From assembly GCF_001192795.1 (NCBI RefSeq), contig NZ_DF968180.1, forward strand, positions 414,561 through 478,560: a stretch of 64,000 nucleotides of DNA, in the 5' to 3' direction. This document shows positions 44,457 to 53,086 of the stretch, piece after piece (positions within the stretch are counted from its first letter, which is position 1; each line of letters opens with the position of its first letter). The position numbers and the translations under genes were made by a program. Below the pieces are notes generated by a model. The model was not told the DNA's origin, searched no databases, and saw nothing but the letters and a program-made list of their open reading frames with translations. Source of the stretch: Flexilinea flocculi (GTDB lineage Bacteria; Chloroflexota; Anaerolineae; Anaerolineales; Anaerolineaceae).

Positions 44457-44579
44457 GCTGCAATTTGAAATAAGGCGGGGATTTTAGGGAAAAGAGAGTA
44501 GACTTGTTGACATATTGTTTTTGCATTGAGCTTAAAAAATATGTCAACAAATAATCATTCTCTTATTTCGAATCGCTGG
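44457..44579. repeat. AATTCGAAATATGG repeat, second of a tandem pair
   Basis: Ends CTGCAATTTGAAATAAGG and CTTATTTCGAATCGCTGG; stem TTGTTGACATATTGTTTTTG pairs with TTAAAAAATATGTCAACAA with one or two mismatches. It lies 6 bp from the previous copy but has a different stem middle (ACATATT). Confidence 0.85.
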
Positions 44580-44647
44580 TTTCGACGCAGCATAGGCGTC
44601 TGCGAAAATGTGGTATCAGAAAAGATGATGGTCAATCAAATGTTTTT

Positions 44648-45028
44648 TTATTCAAATTCTTTTTGAACATCGCTGTTTTGAAATTTCTGAATTTCAATCA
44701 CATAACCGCCCGGATCCATGAAAAACGCTGATTCAATATAAGTCCCAGAAGCGGGTCCTTTAATCTCTTTCACGTTATTTGCTTTCAGATAGTCATACCA
44801 TTCATGAACATCATCTACAATAAGTGTCAGCATTGTTGCATTTTCTGATTTTGGACGAAGACTGCCTTTTTTTCCATCCACGACACCAAAAAATGACTTC
44901 CCGATCCGATAGATCTTCGCCATTTTTTGATCCTGAACGACTTCAAATTTGAAGATCTTCTCATAAAAATCGCATGCAGTCTTTAGGTCTTGGTAATAAA
45001 AAAATGTAACCTGGGAATATACTTTCAT
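44648..45028 (-). CDS. VOC (glyoxalase/bleomycin-resistance fold) protein, copy 1
   Basis: 126 residues, two beta-alpha-beta-beta-beta modules of the vicinal oxygen chelate fold: VTFFYYQDLKTACDFYEKIFKF and the C-terminal FFMDPGGYVIEIQKF, whose Glu could be a metal ligand. It is a near-duplicate of the gene at 51064 (most positions identical, including KIYRIGKSFFG and GSLRP). The substrate is unknown; VOC proteins include lyases, isomerases, dioxygenases and resistance binders. AAGGAGAAAAGA precedes the ATG. It lies beyond the terminator that follows dppF, so it is probably separately transcribed or a leftover of operon duplication. Confidence 0.85.
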   Translation of the reverse strand: MKVYSQVTFFYYQDLKTACDFYEKIFKFEVVQDQKMAKIYRIGKSFFGVVDGKKGSLRPKSENATMLTLIVDDVHEWYDYLKANNVKEIKGPASGTYIESAFFMDPGGYVIEIQKFQNSDVQKEFE

Positions 45029-45230
45029 TCTTTTCTCCTTAAAAAATTACCAGATATCAGGATTCCTTCATCTTCAGAATGTATCATTCAAAAAAGATTT
45101 GTATCCCCAATATTTGGCTTTTTTGATTCCAAATCTCCTGAATAATGTCAAAAACGCTCAAATTGTCTTCTGTATTATGATTCAATTTCATGATAACAAT
45201 GAACCTGATAGAGTTCTATCTACAAAAAAT

Positions 45231-45305
45231 CAGTGATTCGAAATATAGATTTGCTGTTCAAATGAATCGGGAAAAATAAAAAATTCTCCATATTTCGAAT
45301 TGCCG
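45231..45305. repeat. Short AATTCGAAATATGG element
   Basis: CAGTGATTCGAAATATAGAT and CCATATTTCGAATTGCCG surround about 40 bp with no strong hairpin. The 45029-45743 gap otherwise holds only the terminator at 45631; a 69-aa ORF there overlaps that hairpin and is not credible. Confidence 0.8.
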
Positions 45306-45630
45306 ATATAAAAACCGTCAAACCCATCAAAAAGATTATAATATATCTTAGTTTGTATACGAAATTCCACTTTTTCTATTCAACAATCTAAAAATTGAGA
45401 GGATAAAATTCTCTTTATATTTGAAACGTTGATGAGAAAGTTGAATTGTTGTTTTATTTGTTTTTCAAGATTCAAATATTCAAATCTTTTCAGAAAAAAT
45501 CATGAATAAAACCGCATTTATCAATCTTGCGCAAAGTTCTTCATTATGATTTAGTATATTATTTTCTTCCAAACAAGCCAGATACAAAAATATTGGTTTT
45601 CAAGAAGTACAGTTTCCTTCACAAGATAAA

Positions 45631-45666
45631 AAAAAGAAGCTGCGTTCTTATTGGCAGCTTCTTTTT
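45631..45666 (-). terminator. Terminator downstream of dppF
   Basis: A perfect 13-bp stem, AAAAAGAAGCTGC and GCAGCTTCTTTTT with a 10-nt loop. On the minus strand it is followed by TTTATCTTG and lies 78 nt past the dppF stop. It closes the peptide-transport operon. Confidence 0.8.
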
Positions 45667-45743
45667 AATAGTTCATATCTATTTTATGATCACGGTTGAA
45701 AAACCATTGATCGATCCATTATTCAATCAATTTTGATTTATTT

Positions 45744-46748
45744 TTATGACGCAGATTGCTGCCCGGAGATATCAAAATGACAAGCCACAAAATGGTCTTT
45801 TGAGATTTCCCGAAAAGCTGGTTTCTCCTCCGCACAAATCTCTTTGGCATATTGACAGCGCGTCCGAAACCGGCAGCCGCTTGGCGGATTAACCGGAGAG
45901 GGAACATCACCTTCCAAGATGATTCTTTTCCGTTTTTCTTCGACAAACGGATCAGGGTATGGTACTGCAGACAGTAACGCCTGGGTATATGGATGACGCG
46001 GATTGGCATACAACTCATTCCGGTCAGCCAGTTCAACAATGATACCGAGGTACATTACAGCAATCCGATCACTGATATGCCGAACCATCGACAGGTCATG
46101 AGCGATGAAAAGATACGTCAGTCCCAGCGTGGACTGTAAATCTTCTAATAAGTTTACAACTTGCGCCTGGATCGAAACATCCAGTGCGGAAATTGGTTCA
46201 TCACAAACAATCAATTTCGGTTCCAGCGCCAGAGCACGTGCAACTCCGATCCGCTGCCGTTGACCGCCCGAAAATTCATGAGGGTATCGATTGGCAAAAG
46301 CGCCATTTAATCCAACCAGTTGTAAAAGATCCTGTACCCGTTTTGTCTGTGCTGCACCTTTGTAGGTTCCATGGATTTCCATCGGTTCGCCGATAATCTG
46401 TCCAACCGTCATACGCGGATTTAAACTGGCATAGGGATCCTGGAATATCATTTGCAAATCACGCCGTTTCCGACGCAGGTTCTCCCCTTTCAGTTTTGCC
46501 AGATCATCTCCTTCAAAAAATACGCTGCCTGAGGTCGGACGATATAATTGCAGGATCGTCCTGCCGGTAGTTGACTTACCGCATCCGGATTCTCCCACCA
46601 GCCCCAGGGTTTCTCCATTGTATATATTGAAAGAAATGCCATCCACGGCATGAACTGCTCCGGTTTGTCTGGAAAATATGATTCCTTTTTTTATCGGGAA
46701 ATGTTTATAGAGGTTCTCTACCTTTAGTAAAACTTGTTTTTCAGTCAT
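45744..46748 (-). CDS. dppF: Dipeptide/oligopeptide ABC transporter ATPase, DppF type
   Basis: 334 residues. Walker [14 protein letters not shown] near 57-69, Q-loop [16 protein letters not shown], signature [15 protein letters not shown], Walker [14 protein letters not shown]-loop FIAHDLSMV, and the oligopeptide-importer C-terminal segment with Cys cluster ([23 protein letters not shown]) that holds an iron-sulfur cluster in some DppD/OppD-type ATPases. The start overlaps the dppD stop (TAATG). Drives import with DppD. Confidence 0.94.
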   Translation of the reverse strand: MTEKQVLLKVENLYKHFPIKKGIIFSRQTGAVHAVDGISFNIYNGETLGLVGESGCGKSTTGRTILQLYRPTSGSVFFEGDDLAKLKGENLRRKRRDLQMIFQDPYASLNPRMTVGQIIGEPMEIHGTYKGAAQTKRVQDLLQLVGLNGAFANRYPHEFSGGQRQRIGVARALALEPKLIVCDEPISALDVSIQAQVVNLLEDLQSTLGLTYLFIAHDLSMVRHISDRIAVMYLGIIVELADRNELYANPRHPYTQALLSAVPYPDPFVEEKRKRIILEGDVPSPVNPPSGCRFRTRCQYAKEICAEEKPAFREISKDHFVACHFDISGQQSAS

Positions 46749-47737
46749 TAGTACTCCTTGCCTGTTTTTGGATTGACCCAGCAGGCTGTAAAATGACCGT
46801 CCCCTTCGACTTGCTTCAATCCTGGGTTTTCTTTACGGCATCGCTCTTTCGCATAACGGCAGCGTGGTTCAAACGGGCAATAAGATGGTTTCTCAAGTAA
46901 TATGGGAGGAAGTCCGTCAATTGAAGTCAAACGCCGGTATTCTGTCTCATCCATACGCGGCAAACTACCTAATAAACCGATGGTGTACGGATGTTGCGGA
47001 TTTTTATAAATATCCTTGACTGGCGCAGTCTCAATAATATGCCCGCCGTACATAACATTTACACGGTCTGCCAGACCGGCAATAATTCCCAGATCATGGG
47101 TAATCCAAATAATGGCCATGCCTAATTCGTCCCGCAGACGTTTGACCAGTTCAATAATCTGAGCTTGAATCGTCACATCCAGCGCAGTGGTTGGTTCATC
47201 CGCAATTAAAATCTGCGGTTCGCAAATTAATCCCATTGCGATCATTGCACGCTGCCGCATCCCGCCTGAGAATTGATGCGGGTAATCCGATAATCGTTCG
47301 CGCGCATTCGGAATTCCAACCAGCTCCAAATATTTGACAGCGCGATCCAAAGCTTCTTTTTTCCCGGCTTTGTGATGAACGCGGTATGGCTCTGCAACCT
47401 GGTCACCGATCGTCAGAACCGGATTGAAGGAAGTCATCGGATCTTGAAAGACAACGCTGATCTTCGCTCCACGAATATTGCGGATTTGCTCGTCATTCAT
47501 GGTCAATAAATCGTTCCCTTCAAAGAGCGCCTTCCCCGCAACTACTTTGCCCGGGGGGCTCGGAATCAGCCGCAGCATGGACATCATGGAAACACTTTTT
47601 CCACATCCGCTTTCACCAACGATTCCCAGCGTTTCGCCTTCCTTTAGATTAAAAGAAACTCCATTTACAGCATGTATGACGCCCTCTCGAGTTTGAAAAT
47701 GCGTCTCGAGGCCTTCAACTTTTAATAATTCGGCCAT
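46748..47737 (-). CDS. dppD: Dipeptide/oligopeptide ABC transporter ATPase, DppD type
   Basis: 329 residues. Walker [15 protein letters not shown]-loop [15 protein letters not shown], signature [15 protein letters not shown], Walker [14 protein letters not shown]-loop WITHDLGII, and C-terminal Cys-rich tail [17 protein letters not shown]. The gene begins 11 nt after the patB stop and ends overlapping dppF. Together with DppBC it powers uptake of a peptide-like compound. Confidence 0.94.
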   Translation of the reverse strand: MAELLKVEGLETHFQTREGVIHAVNGVSFNLKEGETLGIVGESGCGKSVSMMSMLRLIPSPPGKVVAGKALFEGNDLLTMNDEQIRNIRGAKISVVFQDPMTSFNPVLTIGDQVAEPYRVHHKAGKKEALDRAVKYLELVGIPNARERLSDYPHQFSGGMRQRAMIAMGLICEPQILIADEPTTALDVTIQAQIIELVKRLRDELGMAIIWITHDLGIIAGLADRVNVMYGGHIIETAPVKDIYKNPQHPYTIGLLGSLPRMDETEYRRLTSIDGLPPILLEKPSYCPFEPRCRYAKERCRKENPGLKQVEGDGHFTACWVNPKTGKEY

Positions 47738-47748
47738 AGTATTCGTCC

Positions 47749-48942
47749 TTATTCCTTTGACACCTCTTGATAATTTTCAAGGGCTGATTTCATTCTTTCT
47801 AAAGCTAATTCGAGTGTTTTCCGTGAACATCCAAAATTCAGTCTGACGTAGGATTCATACTCCTTGCCAAATGTAGCTCCATCATTCAATGCAACTTTAG
47901 CATTTGTTAAGAAGAATTCGGATGGATTTTGGTTGATATTCAAACCTTGACAATTAAGCCATGCCAGAAATGTTCCTTCTGGTTTAATCGATTGAATACC
48001 ATCAAAATCTTCAAGTTGCCGGAACAAATAATCCCTGTTTGATTGTAAATACGCAATGGTATCTTTCAACCAGGTGTCTCCATAACGGTAGGCAGCTTCG
48101 GTTGCAGTTAGTCCTAAGACATTAACACTATCGACTAAACCTTCTCCGCCGATATCGAAAGCATCTCGCAGATTGGGGTCAGGAATGATCGCATAGGAAC
48201 ATTTTAATCCTGCGATGTTATACGTTTTACTTGCTGCTGATAATGTAACGGTTCTTTTCGCAATTTCATCGCTTATTGAAGCTATCGGAATATGTTTGTG
48301 GTCATCAAAGAGAATATCTTTGTGGATTTCATCCGATATGATGATGAGATTATGCTTTAAACAGATTGCTGCAATTTTTTCAAGTTCAGGTCTTGTAAAA
48401 ACCCTTCCGCTAGGATTTTGTGGATTGCAAAGTATAAAAAATTTTGTTCCAGGCAGAATCGATTCTTCAAATTTGTCAAAATCAATTTCGTATTTTGATG
48501 ATGAACAAGATAAAGGTACCTGACAACATGAAATTTTACGATTTGATGCCGCATTTAAAATTGGGGGATATGCCGGAGTTTGAATTAAAACCGAATCTCC
48601 TGGTTTTGCTAATGCATCAATGATCTGGTTGAAACCGATTACCACTCCTGCCGTAAATTTAATCCATTCTGGCTGAATTTTCCATTGATATTTCGATTCC
48701 ATATGGTCGCAAATAATTTGATAGAGTTCAGGTTTTGCGCGACCATAGCCAAAAACTCCGTGATCAATTCGTTGATGCAATGCTTTCATTATCTCAGGAT
48801 CGCAGATACAATCCATATCTGCGATCCATAATGGTAGAACATCATCCTCATAAAACCGCCACTTATTACTTTCGCTTTCTTCTCTGCGATTGGGACAAAG
48901 ATCAAAATTTTTATTTATGGTACTATTTTCGTTTTTATTCAT
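47749..48942 (-). CDS. PatB/MalY-type PLP-dependent C-S beta-lyase
   Basis: 397 residues from ATG 48942, which overlaps the end of the STAND-FGE gene by 8 nt; the longer ORF upstream runs inside that gene in another frame. Fold type I PLP enzyme: WIADMDCICDPEIMKAL, CNPQNPSGRVF, IISDEIHKDILF, and the Schiff-base Lys in LSAASKTYNIAGLKCSY near 237-253, which is the PatB/MalY signature. It splits cystathionine-like S-conjugates into thiol, pyruvate and ammonia. Its presence inside a peptide-uptake operon suggests imported cysteine S-conjugates; RidA in the next block would clear the aminoacrylate made. Confidence 0.9.
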   Translation of the reverse strand: MNKNENSTINKNFDLCPNRREESESNKWRFYEDDVLPLWIADMDCICDPEIMKALHQRIDHGVFGYGRAKPELYQIICDHMESKYQWKIQPEWIKFTAGVVIGFNQIIDALAKPGDSVLIQTPAYPPILNAASNRKISCCQVPLSCSSSKYEIDFDKFEESILPGTKFFILCNPQNPSGRVFTRPELEKIAAICLKHNLIIISDEIHKDILFDDHKHIPIASISDEIAKRTVTLSAASKTYNIAGLKCSYAIIPDPNLRDAFDIGGEGLVDSVNVLGLTATEAAYRYGDTWLKDTIAYLQSNRDYLFRQLEDFDGIQSIKPEGTFLAWLNCQGLNINQNPSEFFLTNAKVALNDGATFGKEYESYVRLNFGCSRKTLELALERMKSALENYQEVSKE

Positions 48943-51064
48943 GGTATTGTTTCTCTGAGATAACGATTCGAAATCCATCTCCTCGCCAAAAGCCAATTGG
49001 TTCCAATCCTCCCCGGTACGTGCTGGTAGCATGATCTGCTGCACTTCCGAAAGAACCTCCGCGCATACAGCGTCGTATATTATTCGGTGCATTCTTTGAA
49101 TTCTCGCGCCCGTCTTTGTCATTATATGGATAAGGGAAATCAGGTTTTTTGGGGTTATTGCCCCAAAGTGTCGAATTCCACTCCCAGACCAGACCGTTCA
49201 TATCAAGACAACCAAATTGGCTGCAATTTTCAGGAAATATTCCAACCGTGCATGGTTCATTTAATCCAAGTTCTTGGCTGTTGCAGCAATTATCTTTCCA
49301 TCCATAACCCCAAGAATATAGGAGTTCATTGTTTGAAGAATCAAGACTCCCTCGAGAGGCGTATTCCCATTCCGCTTCTGTTGGAAGTCTGACAAATTCT
49401 TTTGAAGAAATGACTCCTTCTTTTCGCCATTTTTCTGTCAACCATTCGCAGTAGGCTACTGCATCAAACCATGTCAAACTTGTTGCCGGGTAATTCCTTT
49501 TTTCAGGATCGTCTCTTTCCGGCGAATTCCACTCTCTGTTCGTCTCTTTCACGAACAGCAAATAATCTTTGTTCACAACGGGAAATTTACAGATCTTATA
49601 GGATTGAAGATGAACTTGATGGACAGGCATGTTATTTTCAAGAATATGATCACCCATCGTAAATGAGTTTTCAGGAATTATGGCAAACTCTTGAAAATCT
49701 CTGTCATCACCCATCCAGGAAAGAAGACGGCCGGCAGTAATTCTGTCATATGGCGTAAGCCAGCCTTTTGTAATAATAGCTGTAAGCCAATCCTTAATTC
49801 TTTTGCTGCTCTTGTCTTGAATGAACATTTTATTTAGAAAAGCTTCAAATAGAAGATTTGCGGAAAGAATAGCTGAAAGGGATAAGCTTTTATTATTTTC
49901 TGAAGGATCTTCAGATGGACATAATTCTGACGATAATGTTTGAAATTTATCTGGATCTTGTTCGCTAATCACTAAATGCAGGATTCGAGACAATGACCAG
50001 GCTCTATTTTGATTATGTCCGATCAGATTATTGAAATGTGTGGAAAAATCATCACCAAGACAATATTGACACGCAAAGTATTCCAGTAAAATCGTATGAT
50101 CGAGTATAGTGTGATATTTCGATACAATGTTTATTTCAATTTTCTGATCACATAATTTTTTATAAGCGCTGCTTTTTAACTGATCCGCATCGAAATTTTC
50201 CTGCTGCAGCAAAAATCTGACAACTTCACTATAAAAACTCTGTACCGTTGTCGGTTTTTTCCCGATTTTTATCCACCATGAGAGGTTTTGTGTGATTTCT
50301 AAAAGATTGCCTAATGAGCCGACAGGTTCGGAAAGTCGATTTTCGATCTCAGAACATGAGAGGTCCGGATTGATGTTTCTGAAAAGGCGCTTTTTTTGAG
50401 AATATGTAAATGGTTTTATCGAATAACATTTGAATCCTTTCAGTTTCGGACTTAATCGATCGAGCATGTCATTCTGTCCGACGATGACCGCATAGGTTTC
50501 AGGATTCTTTTCAAAAAAGCTTTGTAATTCTGTTGAGATCCATTGCCAGTCTTCGTTTTGTAATTCATCGATCCCATCAATAAGTACTAATTGCGCTTCA
50601 TTAATTTCTTCAGGAAGATTATGAATGCTGTCTTTGTTGTGTGCCCAAATATTCAATTCGAATATGAATGGTTTCAAGACACCAGCATCCCAATTTTGCT
50701 TTTCAGGAAGGCTATCGGTTTCCGTTCTTTCAATAGATTCCGTAATTCGGTCTACATTGAATTTTTTGTCTCCTGATACTTCCCCTGTCATGCATCGAGC
50801 AAGCATTTTGAGAAAAAAACTTTTCCCCATACCGGAAGGAGCTTTTAGAATAATCTGTTTATCGCGGCTTAACACTTCTAAAGCCGAAAAGTAATGAGAT
50901 TCTTCTAAACCATTATCTGAGCTGCTTGCAACCCGCAGTCCATTGATCGCTGCATCCTCTTTTGTATAAGTTACCAATATTGGGACATATTCGTCGAAAA
51001 CAGTGAGGGAATCCAGCGATATTTTATTTTGGCTTTTATTAATCAAAGAATATCCACTGTTCAC
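48935..51064 (-). CDS. STAND/NACHT-like NTPase fused to a C-terminal FGE-sulfatase (C-type-lectin-like) domain
   Basis: 709 residues starting with GTG (51064), coupled to the upstream VOC stop (TAGTG). The N-terminal P-loop module has Walker A APSGMGKS at 75-82 and Walker B LVLIDGIDEL at about 159-168, followed by helical regions as in STAND NTPases. Residues about 472-705 match the formylglycine-generating-enzyme fold: NSFTMGDHILENNMPVHQVH, YPATSLTWFDAVAYCEWL, RLPTEAEWEYASRG, CLDMNGLVWEW, RRCMRGGSFGSA and GFRIVIS. The paired catalytic Cys that follow GGS in true FGEs are absent, so ligand binding is likelier than catalysis. NTPase plus this domain is a layout known from targets of diversity-generating retroelements and from bacterial conflict proteins. 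Confidence 0.85.
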   Translation of the reverse strand: MNSGYSLINKSQNKISLDSLTVFDEYVPILVTYTKEDAAINGLRVASSSDNGLEESHYFSALEVLSRDKQIILKAPSGMGKSFFLKMLARCMTGEVSGDKKFNVDRITESIERTETDSLPEKQNWDAGVLKPFIFELNIWAHNKDSIHNLPEEINEAQLVLIDGIDELQNEDWQWISTELQSFFEKNPETYAVIVGQNDMLDRLSPKLKGFKCYSIKPFTYSQKKRLFRNINPDLSCSEIENRLSEPVGSLGNLLEITQNLSWWIKIGKKPTTVQSFYSEVVRFLLQQENFDADQLKSSAYKKLCDQKIEINIVSKYHTILDHTILLEYFACQYCLGDDFSTHFNNLIGHNQNRAWSLSRILHLVISEQDPDKFQTLSSELCPSEDPSENNKSLSLSAILSANLLFEAFLNKMFIQDKSSKRIKDWLTAIITKGWLTPYDRITAGRLLSWMGDDRDFQEFAIIPENSFTMGDHILENNMPVHQVHLQSYKICKFPVVNKDYLLFVKETNREWNSPERDDPEKRNYPATSLTWFDAVAYCEWLTEKWRKEGVISSKEFVRLPTEAEWEYASRGSLDSSNNELLYSWGYGWKDNCCNSQELGLNEPCTVGIFPENCSQFGCLDMNGLVWEWNSTLWGNNPKKPDFPYPYNDKDGRENSKNAPNNIRRCMRGGSFGSAADHATSTYRGGLEPIGFWRGDGFRIVISEKQYHE

Positions 51065-51444
51065 TATTCAAACTCCCTCTGAATCTCATTGTCAATAAAT
51101 CTTTGGATTTCAATGACATAGCCGCCCGGGTCCTTGAAAAAAGCGGATTCCGCACAAACACCCTTTGAAGGGCTTTTGATTTCTTTTACATTTTTCCCTT
51201 TGAGATATTCATACCATTCTGTAACGTTATCAACAATGATGGTCAACATGACAGCATTATCCGGCTGCGGACGCAGGCTCCCTTTATCTCCATCTACAAT
51301 TCCAAAAAAGGATTTTCCGATTTGATAAATCTTCGCCATTTTTTGATCTTGAACAACTTTAAAATTGAAAATATTTTCATAAAATTCGCAAGCTGCTTTA
51401 TAGTCTTCATAATAGAAAAATGTGATTTGAGAATAAATTTCCAT
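51064..51444 (-). CDS. VOC (glyoxalase fold) protein, copy 2
   Basis: 126 residues, near-duplicate of the gene at 44648 with the same length and the same landmarks (ITFFYYEDYKAACEFYE, DQKMAKIYQIGKSFFGIVDG, FFKDPGGYVIEIQRF). Here it sits inside the operon, 20 nt after the second solute-binding gene, and its TAG stop overlaps the GTG of the STAND-FGE gene. A small VOC enzyme or binder acting on the imported compound is a reasonable inference; the chemistry is unknown. Confidence 0.87.
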   Translation of the reverse strand: MEIYSQITFFYYEDYKAACEFYENIFNFKVVQDQKMAKIYQIGKSFFGIVDGDKGSLRPQPDNAVMLTIIVDNVTEWYEYLKGKNVKEIKSPSKGVCAESAFFKDPGGYVIEIQRFIDNEIQREFE

Positions 51445-51464
51445 GATTTTTTCCTCTTTTCAAA

Positions 51465-52865
51465 TTACCAGGTACCCGGAAATCGAAGTAATCCTTCATG
51501 TGTAAGTTCGATATCATCAACTTCAGGTCGATTTGCATTTACAAATATCGGATGATAGAGGTACAGCCAGAAAGGATTTTGGTTTAAATATCGCAATGCA
51601 TTCGCGTAACAGCGTTCTCTTGGAAGGACGTCATATTCTGCATGAGCTTCCCTGATGAGTGAATCCATTTTTTCATCTTTGATCCCTTGCCACCAAAGTC
51701 CTTTCTGTTCACTCGAAATCTTATCAGAGAGAATTCGATAACTACTGTGTGGTGAAGAATCAAATAAAGCAATATGGCCGGTTTTTTTTGCACCGACTTC
51801 ACGGGCGTATTCAGGACGATCTTTCATAACATCAATTTTGGCGGGCAAGCCAATTTTTGATAATTGCTCAACAATATATGTGGAAGTTTCAACAGCGCGA
51901 TCTGGCATGAAGGTGGGAGTTCGAAATACTAACTCCGACGGTAAGTCAACTTTCGAGAAAATTGCTTTGGCACGATCAGGATCATAAGGAATTGGTTGTA
52001 ATGTGCTCTCAAAACCGCAATGAAAAGGACTGACAACTGTTGATGCCGGAACAGCCAAATCGTGCAGAACCTCGTGAATGAGTCCTTTTACATCAACTGC
52101 AAGATTGATTGCCAATCGGGCTTCCGGATTATTAAAAGGAGCTTCGAAACCGTTTAAAAATCCGATCACTGATAGTGTATTAATGCTTTTGTGCCATTTA
52201 AAATCCGGATTTTCTTCTGGTCTATCCTTAAGTTGATCCAAATTCATCGCTAAATGGATCTGTCCGGTCTTCAGCATTTCATATCGATCTTCTGCATCTG
52301 GAATAATACGGAATTCAATTTTTTGATACATTAAATCTGAAGAATATTTTTTTTGTTTTTGTAATATGATCTTTTGATTTGGTTCATAATTGGATAACTC
52401 ATAAGGTCCTGTTCCAATTAATTGTTCTGTATTATGATCAAATTTGCGAATAAAAATTTCACTTAAAAAATCAGCTATGTCACCATTCGGATATTCCGAT
52501 AAGACTTCAAGCGTATTGGAATTAAGAATATTAAATTCGAGTCCGGATAAATAACGCGAAAATGGTCCTGGCATTCCAAATGAATCTCTTGCATTTCGCA
52601 TTTCTTCAAAGGATCTGACCACATCTTCCATTGTGCAAACTGAACCGTCATGGAAAGTAATGTCGGGACGAAGAGAAAAAATCCATTTGCGTCCGTTATC
52701 AAATATCTGCCAGCTTTGCGCTAACGCAGGAAAAATTCTTCCGTTTCGAGCTCGAACTAATGGCTCATAAATCAGATTTTGAACACTTAGGACATCCCAT
52801 GCATCTGTTGTTTGACCGATTGGTAACATTCGACATTTCGATAATCCAACAATTATTTCTTTCAT
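51465..52865 (-). CDS. Family 5 solute-binding protein lacking a signal peptide
   Basis: 466 residues from ATG 52865. Family 5 (DppA/OppA-like) features are clear: VQNLIYEPLVRARNGRIFPALAQSWQIFDNGRKWIFSLRPDITFHDG, LIGTGPYELSNY and NLAVDVKGLIHEVL. It begins MKEIIVGLSKCRMLPIG with no hydrophobic signal core and no lipobox, whether read from the ATG or from the upstream TTG. This contrasts with the normal signal peptide of the other binding protein at 55096. It may act in the cytoplasm as a ligand sensor, as the SBP5-like domain of SgrR does, or have lost its signal by mutation. Confidence 0.85.
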   Translation of the reverse strand: MKEIIVGLSKCRMLPIGQTTDAWDVLSVQNLIYEPLVRARNGRIFPALAQSWQIFDNGRKWIFSLRPDITFHDGSVCTMEDVVRSFEEMRNARDSFGMPGPFSRYLSGLEFNILNSNTLEVLSEYPNGDIADFLSEIFIRKFDHNTEQLIGTGPYELSNYEPNQKIILQKQKKYSSDLMYQKIEFRIIPDAEDRYEMLKTGQIHLAMNLDQLKDRPEENPDFKWHKSINTLSVIGFLNGFEAPFNNPEARLAINLAVDVKGLIHEVLHDLAVPASTVVSPFHCGFESTLQPIPYDPDRAKAIFSKVDLPSELVFRTPTFMPDRAVETSTYIVEQLSKIGLPAKIDVMKDRPEYAREVGAKKTGHIALFDSSPHSSYRILSDKISSEQKGLWWQGIKDEKMDSLIREAHAEYDVLPRERCYANALRYLNQNPFWLYLYHPIFVNANRPEVDDIELTHEGLLRFPGTW

Positions 52866-52897
52866 TATGTTTTCCGTCAAGCTAATATTTATCTATC

Positions 52898-53022
52898 CAG
52901 CAATTCGAAATAAGGAGAGAATTAATTATTATTGGGTTGCAATCGTGCTTTGCGCAAAAACCTCACAACAATAACAACTTTTTCACTTTTCTCAAAAGGC
53001 TTTTCCAAATTTCGAATACCTG
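52898..53022. repeat. AATTCGAAATATGG repeat inside the peptide-transport operon
   Basis: CAGCAATTCGAAATAAGGAG and CCAAATTTCGAATACCTG surround the imperfect arms TTATTATTGGGTTGCAATCG and GCAAAAACCTCACAACAATA. It lies between dppC and the signal-less binding protein gene, with the flanking genes co-directional. Confidence 0.8.
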
Positions 53023-53086
53023 TTATTTGTCTAAAGGATCTTCTTATCGATAAGTGTATTGATAATGGAATTCTTCTGAACTTTGG

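Noticed and set aside
45527..45736. 69-codon plus-strand ORF before the dppF end
   Set aside because: It runs through the terminator hairpin at 45631-45666 and shows no ribosome-binding site or family pattern.
48943..49122. Extended N terminus of the PatB-type lyase (60 extra codons)
   Set aside because: The extension is entirely inside the FGE domain coding region in another frame and lacks similarity to the lyase family, whose N terminus fits ATG 48942.
48935..51064. EgtB-like sulfoxide synthase paired with an EgtE-like lyase (ergothioneine-type pathway)
   Set aside because: The FGE-fold protein lacks a DinB-like domain with the iron-binding His motif and instead has an NTPase; the lyase is PatB/MalY-like, so the resemblance is superficial.
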